This document shows, in pieces, positions 58,232 to 64,000 of a DNA stretch of 64,000 bases. Below the pieces are notes generated by a model. The model was not told where the DNA came from and did not search any database. It worked only from the letters and a program-made list of their open reading frames with translations. Each line of letters opens with the position of its first letter. Within the stretch, counting starts at the first letter, position 1. Source of the stretch: Nageia nagi (Eukaryota; Pinophyta); assembly GCA_050084985.1 (NCBI GenBank), contig JBITNC010000001.1, positions 101,184,001 to 101,248,000 on the forward strand, written 5' to 3'. The position numbers were made by a program, and so were the translations under genes.

Positions 58232-59290
58232 TTATCAATGCCCTTTTCCTGGATTATTCATGAATCCGATTACAACTACCACTTGTTGGACTATATCCAA
58301 TCTTATGTAAATCATGGCATACATCAAACTTCCTATCATAGAAGCATATGGAAATCTTATTATGTATTATTGATCCTCTTGTATTTTTGAACACAAATCC
58401 TTACTCAAATTGAAATAACTTTCCAAAGATGTGCTCATTGATTTTACATTTTCCATGTTAAACCTTTGTAGCATGCCTTCTCAATATAGTCCTCTTATGA
58501 TAATTTAAGAAAATTATTTTCTTGTCTCTTGATATTTTCATTCCAAGGAAGTTCTTTGCATCCCCCAAATCCTTCATGTAATATATGCTTGCCAATTTCC
58601 TTTCATGTTATTTACATATAGTAACATGATAATAAAGACACCATCAGTAGTTCTCCTAAAATATACACAATGATTAGATTGACATCTATTGAATTCATTT
58701 TTAGCCATCAAATTGTCAAGTCTTTTCCTTATACCATTGCCTAGGTTCCTACTTTTGTCCATATAGACTCTTCTTCAATTTACAAACAAGATTTCTCTTA
58801 CCCTTTATCTTATATTCTTCCAATTACTTCATGTAAATTTCCTCCTCCAAGTCATCATGAGGGAAAGTTATTTTTACATCAAGTTACTCCAAATGCAAAT
58901 TTTTAATAGCAACTAAATTTAATATATTCCTGATAGATTTCATCTTAACAATTGATGAGAAACTATCATCATATTTAATTCCCTTCTTATGTGCAAAACC
59001 TTTTACAACAAGTCTAGATTTATACCTTTTATTGCCTCTTGCCTCCTCCTTGACTGTATACATCCATTTGTTGTGTAGTTCCCTTTTTCCTATAGGTAGT
59101 TCAATCAACTCCCATGTTTGGTTGTGAAGAAGAGACTCCATCTCCTCATTCATTTCCTGCTCCCACTTCTTTCTAATAGTCATGTATAAAATTTTATCCA
59201 AGCACTCTAGCTCACCAACATCAGTATATAAAATATAATGAAGTGTAAGGGAATAATGATCTAGTAACTTACTTACCTTTATAGACATAA
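58232..59290 (-). pseudogene. C3 reverse transcriptase
   Basis: On the minus strand the N-terminal RVT_2 part is open for 134 codons (59288-58884): WEQEMNEEMESLLHNQTWEL, NKWMYTVK, YKSRLVVKGFAHKKGI. A second stretch (58762-58574) contains the catalytic region as YVNNM (58604-58618) in place of YVDDM. Both aspartate codons became asparagine, which would abolish polymerase activity. It is a different Copia lineage from C2 and C4. Confidence 0.85.
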
Positions 59291-59579
59291 CATAATCAAA
59301 AAATATTTTAGGTACTCTACTTGTCTTGGTATATTTTCTAATAGCTACTTCAAGAGATTGAGGTGCTTGATGTTATTGTTGTTTTTGAACATATTTTGGT
59401 GGAGATAGTGACTCTTATTCATGAGCTTCTTCATGTTCATCTCCTTGAATAGTAGGTTTCCTTTTTATAGCATGCTCTAAAATAACATCCAAATCAATAA
59501 ATTTGGGTTCCTCCTCATCAACCTACATGTGCCTATCCTTGTAAAACCTATCATCATTGAAAATCATCCTAATGATTTT
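59291..59579 (-). other. C3 linker between integrase and reverse transcriptase
   Basis: Degenerate minus-strand sequence with no domain expected. A short EEEPKFIDLDVI-like acidic block is present near 59490-59520. Confidence 0.4.
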
Positions 59580-60085
59580 CTAGGAAAAATTAACCCATAG
59601 CCTATATCCCATTAAATCCACACCATATCCAAGAAAATACCACTTTTTATACTTTTCATCAGTTCTACTCTTATTTTCTTTATCTATGTGGTAAAAAAAC
59701 TCACATCCAATCATTCTAAGGAAAGAGTAGTTTACCGATTTACCTTTACAAGCCTCTTCTGGAATGGCACTATCCAATATGTTAGAGGGTCCCTTGTTGA
59801 TCAAATAAATCATTGTATCAATTGCACTAGTCCAACAGAATAATGGTAACCCTGCATGTAATCTCATAGTCTTGGTATGCTCCAATATAGTTATGTTCAT
59901 CCTATTTGGGACTCCATTATCCGGTGATGTCCTAGGAATAGTATTGACTCTCCTAATATCTTCCTTTGCATAATAGTCCTCAAAATCCTTGCTACAATAT
60001 TCACCATCATTATCATATTTAAGGAACCTCACTACACCTGAACCACCATTAAAATATATAATAAAAATAAATAAATAAACATTAT
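59580..60085 (-). pseudogene. C3 integrase (truncated)
   Basis: The minus strand is open from about 60060 to 59580. It contains the second catalytic aspartate block KYDNDGEYCSKDFEDYYA, then NGVPNRMN where the family has NGVAERMN (glutamate to asparagine), then FLGYGVDLMGYRLW. The first aspartate and the zinc-binding region are missing: the sequence stops matching at about 60085, where C5 begins. Confidence 0.85.
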
Positions 60086-61864
60086 GGCCTCTACCCATAG
60101 CTATTGCCACCAAGTAGCACCCAGTGGCAAGGCCCAGCCACCCCCTCTCCCTCTACCAAACCCTACTGCTCCACCAAACATGTTCCATCATTATGTATTG
60201 GACCCCTCCCCTCTCTATGTTCAATCAACCCACCTTGCATAGACTCCTCCCCTCAACCTCATCATAATGCGACCTCTCCCCTCTTCTTCTTTTCAATTTT
60301 TTTATATAATTTTTTGGTAGAAGTTTTTATTAATAAATTCTAAGGTGCATTTTTTGAGAAAAATTTTCTTCATTAGTAAAAGATTTTCCATTTTTTGGAA
60401 AATGGTTGGGACTAATGATAATTAAAGTATGTCCTTTTTTAACAATGCATTAATTGCACACTTATAAGTCTTATGGAAAAGACTTCTCATATTTATTATT
60501 GAGATAACTATACCTCTTTTTGAAGTTTGTTTATAATTTAAAATTGAAAAGTTAGTAAAAAAAAATTATTTATTTGGAGGAATGTAATTAATGGAGGTTA
60601 ATTTTTTAAGTTTTTTTACAAAAGAGGGAGTTTCATTTTTATGAAACTTAAAAAGGGTAATTTTTTTTAAGGAGGAACATTTTTTTGAGAGTTATTTTTA
60701 AAAATTGGAGGAAATTCTACAAATATTTGTTTTCAAAAAAGGGGGGAATTATTTTGTTGAAAAGGGCAATTTTTTTAAGTAAATTTTTAGAGAAAATTTA
60801 AGCATTTTTTTTCAAAAATTAAGGGGGAGAAAGTATTAGTTTTTTAGTTAATTTTTTAAGATAAAATTTTGTTAAGCATGGAATCTTGCTAATTTTTAAG
60901 GATGGAATTTTTTTTTTAAGTTTTTAAGTAAAAAGGGAGAGGACTCCTTGTTTGTTATTATTACTTAAAAAATAGTGAATTCATGCAACTTTTGTAAAGA
61001 GGTCCTCTTGGGGTTGTGATAAAACCCATTGGATACTCTTAAGATTCTTTTTAGATAACATTTCATATGGATTCTTAGATTCCAAATTTGGATGATGTTT
61101 CATTTCAAGCATTTTCCTTTATGCACCTTTACTTTATGTTTTTTACAAATATCGTAAACATTGAAAGTGCTTGCCCTAAAATGAACACATCTACACATTT
61201 TATTTCGTAACATGACTTATTTGGGGACCCATGAGATGAGGACAAGGAAAAATGGAACCTTTTAATTTGTTGATCCAAGTGGTAAAAAGTGTATACTTAT
61301 TAATTGCCCCTAAGTCCTCTGTTGGTCTGGACATAACTCTATATAAGTGGACAGACATGTGTTTAGTGATACCACATGTCTTTCCATCCATTCAGGGATT
61401 ATCCTGATAACCTAAGAAGAAAACTAAAACCTAATCAAGATAGTAATATGGTCAATCCAATATACATCAAACCTTGGAAAATAGCTAGTACTTCTCCTTA
61501 TGAGAGTATATTATTGACTAAGGGACTAGTTGAGGATTGGTAGAACTTGGGCTCCACCTTCAAGCATTTAGTGAAAGCCTAATTTCAAATAAGAAAATAA
61601 GCCTTAACTTTACACATTCTACAACTATATTACTTGGTGATGATAAAATGTTGGATGTATGACATATATGATGTGATGAGATTGAAAACGTTTTGCATAT
61701 ATGAAATTGGTTAAAAATTTAAGCATGCCTTATTGATTACCTTTGGTTAAAATTCAACATGTATAATTAACATGTATGATTGATTTATAATTAAACTCAA
61801 CATGTATGATTGATAAATTTAATATACTTACATTAGTTAACACTTTCACCTTCTTTTGTAGAAA
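60086..61864 (+). other. Leader of C5
   Basis: It has the C-rich start (60110-60290), the T/G-rich middle with many TTTTTTAAG tracts, and the conserved block 61150-61500 that parallels C2 11290-11610. No gene. The ORF at 60104-60343 is not conserved. Confidence 0.7.
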
Positions 61865-62780
61865 ATGAAAGATTTTTTTCACCTAGGCACATCTTAGATG
61901 GTTCCACCTATGGTATTTGGAAACCTAAGATGAAAAAAGAGCTCTAAGAATAGACATTATGGTAAATTGTAAATGAAAACCAAGTTGCTCCAACAAATAA
62001 GAAGGTACTCAAGGTTTATAATATTAAAAATGAGTTGGAAACCTTTATGATCTTTTATGCAGTTTCAGATGAAGTCCTTCTCATGATATCTTCTTCAAAC
62101 TTTGCAAAGAAATCTTGGGATAGGCTAAAAAAAATCTACCTGGCACCAAATTCTCCATAAGGTTCACCATTCTTTAAAAATTATTACAAACACATCAAGA
62201 GGAAAATGAAAGTGTGGCCATATACTTAAACAAGATTGTTAACATTAAGACCCAACTTGTTAGGTGTGGTTGCAATTAGATCAACAAGTTTATGGTGTTC
62301 ATCATCCTTCAAAGCCTCTCTACTAAATTTAGTCACTTCGTGAATGTTATTGAGACAAGGATCGATGAAGAAGAAGAGGTGTTTTCTTTGAAAAATCTTT
62401 CAATACTTCTCTTGAAATATAAAAAAATATTTAACAAATGGTTGTTGATCCCTCTCCTAATAAGCATTCTATGGCACTAGGACTAATGAAGACTCACTTC
62501 AAAAAGAAGTTCAATAAACAAATGAATTATTTCTATGCTCTGAAAAGGTATTTCAAGAAAGGTAGAAATAAATAACAGAGTGGGCACAATAAGTAGAGCA
62601 AATCCAAAGCCAAATTTGATGGTAATTGTAATTTATGTGGCATATATGGTCATAGGGAATTTGATTGCTATAGAAAAAAGAAAGAACAAGGTGGAAAATG
62701 ATATAAAAAATTAAACAAAATTAATAGTAAGAAAAAGAACAAGATTTTTTTTTTATGTTTATGCTTTTTACTCCAAGTCT
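61865..62780 (+). pseudogene. C5 gag
   Basis: The ATG at 61865 opens MKDFFHLGTS-like sequence parallel to C2 gag at 11936. Stops are frequent in the first half. The zinc knuckle CNLCGIYGHREFDC (62627-62668) is intact, unlike that of C2, and shows the ancestral CCHC form. Confidence 0.8.
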
Positions 62781-62789
62781 CACACTTTC

Positions 62790-63250
62790 TCAAATAATTG
62801 GATTGTTGACTTTGGGTGCACTAATCACATGTGTTTTGAAAGGCTAAGTTTGAAAATTTTCATAAGTATAGAATAGATGCAATTTTGATAGGTCATAATT
62901 CAGTATTTGAAGTCCAAGTTATTGGAAGTGTATTATTGCAAGGAAAAAATTCTTAAAAATGTGCTTTATGTGCCTAAGCTGATCGTGAGCCTTCTTTTCA
63001 TAATTCAAGTTGGTAAGAGAGGAGTTACCACTTTGGTGAAAGGATTAGTGAAATATGATCTCTACGTTGTGGATAAAAATCCAAAAAAAATATGTCTTAC
63101 TACAAATTTTTATTCTAAAGGAAATCTTTAGCACCATCGATTAGGCCACTTTAACCAGTTTTTGCCTACGATTACATCCATAATTGGCCTTTGTGAGAAG
63201 TTCATCCTAGGCAAAATGAATAGAAAAAACTTTGAGAAAGATAAGGCAAC
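62790..63250 (+). pseudogene. C5 protease and GAG-pre-integrase
   Basis: WIVDFGCTNHMCFER (about 62800-62845) keeps the catalytic aspartate but has DFG in place of DSG. The KNVLYVPKLIVSLLF block is at about 62956-63000. The pre-integrase histidines follow near 63130 (HHRLGHFN). Confidence 0.75.
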
Positions 63251-63269
63251 AAGGGAAACACAACCTATT

Positions 63270-63990
63270 TAGCTTGTGCATTTAGATTTGATGGGTTAGT
63301 TTCTGACTAAGTCACTTGGGGGAGCATCTTATGTCTTGACCTTCATCGATGATTTCAATAGGATGACATTTGGTTATATTCTGGAGTATAAGGATCAAAC
63401 CTTTAATAGGTGTAAATATTTCAAATCCTTGGTTGAAAATTGATCTAACTTCAAAATCAAGATGTTGAGATCTGATAATGGGGATGAGTATAATAGTGGT
63501 GAGTTTAATAACTATTATGCCAAATATGGGATCAAGAGGTAGATTACAATCCTTACACCCCTTAGAAGAATGGTATTTTCAAAAGAAATAATAGGAATGT
63601 TCAAGAAATGGCAAGGTGTATGTTGGAAAATCTTCCTAGTTTTTTATGGGGTGAAGCTGTAAGCACTACAATCTACACCCTAAATAGGTGTCCTACAAAA
63701 GTAGTTGAAGGTAAAACTCTATATGAGATATAGATGGAAAAGAAATCCAACATCTCTCACTTTAAATTTTTTTGTTATGATGCTTATGCTTTTATTGTTT
63801 CTAAAAAAAGAAATAAGATGGATAAGATATCCTAAAAGTGCATCTTTGAGGGCTATGAAAATCAGCATAGAGGCTACATGCTCTACTCTCCTTCCTCCAA
63901 AGGAGTGTTAGTCTCAAAAGATGTAAAGTTTAATGAATTTTTTAAAGAATATGCTTCTTGTGAGGATATGGATTATCTTGATGACTCTTT
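63270..63990 (+). pseudogene. C5 integrase (partial at window edge)
   Basis: HLDLMG (about 63280), TFIDDFNRMTFGY, RSDNGDEYNSGEF (about 63470) and, in shifted frames, the C-terminal part to about 63960 are recognisable and parallel C2. The catalytic-glutamate region is disrupted near 63565. Reverse transcriptase would lie beyond the window. Confidence 0.8.
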
Positions 63991-64000
63991 TGTTACATCT

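Larger units (their letters stand above)
32393..60085 (-). mobile_element. Copia element C3 (minus), split by the F2 array
   Basis: On the minus strand the parts are: integrase remnant (59580-60085), reverse transcriptase (58232-59290), RNase H (57284-57730, then 32999-33073) and 3' LTR (about 32393-32952). The RNase H coding sequence is continuous if 33074-57278 is removed: KIHTS is read up to 57284 and ENLVDIFTK resumes at 33073. The 5' part, including gag and the 5' LTR, is missing, cut at about 60085 by the start of C5. A solo LTR also interrupts it (57731-58226). Confidence 0.8.
60086..64000 (+). mobile_element. Copia element C5 (C1/C2 family), 5'-truncated, runs off the window
   Basis: It starts inside the leader (matching C2 from about 9550) without its own LTR or primer site and continues through gag, protease and integrase to the window edge. 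Its target is C3 integrase. Confidence 0.8.

Noticed and set aside
60104-60343. 79-codon proline/serine-rich ORF
   Set aside because: Low-complexity C-rich start of the C5 leader, matched by a non-coding zone in C2.

Overview
The window looks like intergenic DNA from a large, AT-rich seed-plant nuclear genome. A gymnosperm such as a conifer is my best guess, because almost everything here is old, nested, heavily mutated LTR retrotransposon with long LTRs. I could not test the taxon. No intact protein-coding gene was found. The only cellular-gene traces are a frameshifted M-type MADS-box gene (22516-23267, minus), a short PPR-like fragment (22090-22365, plus) and an unrecognised split coding-like stretch (about 28380-30035).

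Block 1 (1-24175) is a three-level nest. The base is a Gypsy-type gag-protease-only element (G1, minus) with left LTR 720-1335, internal region 1336-4425, and right LTR split into 4426-4651 and 20203-21168. Into its right LTR went Copia element C1 (minus, 4652-20197). Into C1 went Copia element C2 of the same family (plus, 8405-17143). Each Copia insertion has a near-perfect 5-bp target-site duplication. The MADS upstream flank (23321-24175) is duplicated at 1-720, so a second MADS copy may lie just left of the window.

Block 2 (24176-32392) is AT-rich DNA. It holds one or two SINE-like elements, a 1-kb tandem duplication containing a 21-bp minisatellite, AT microsatellites and the split coding-like stretch.

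Block 3 (about 32393-60085) is a minus-strand Copia element (C3) whose RNase H coding region is split 24 kb apart by an unusual composite array (33074-57278). The array belongs to one LTR family, here called F2, and reads LTR-internal-LTR-internal-LTR-partial internal, then an inverted partial internal and a fourth LTR. F2 internals carry a long degenerate coding sequence that I do not recognise, shared by three copies. No reverse transcriptase is visible in them. A 9.4-kb Copia element (C4, plus, 35120-44521) sits in F2 copy A, and a 546-bp solo LTR (53139-53684) sits in copy C. Both insertions can be dated as later than the array because the empty sites are present in the sister copies. A further solo LTR of the C1/C2 family (57731-58226) sits in C3.

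Block 4 (60086-64000) is a 5'-truncated C1/C2-family Copia element (C5, plus) that runs off the right edge.

Nothing here works as a pathway. The value of the window is the record of insertion order, empty sites, solo LTRs and a possibly undescribed non-autonomous LTR family. Single-base indels are about as common as substitutions between the C4 LTRs, so some frameshifts, including the one in the MADS gene, may be assembly errors.
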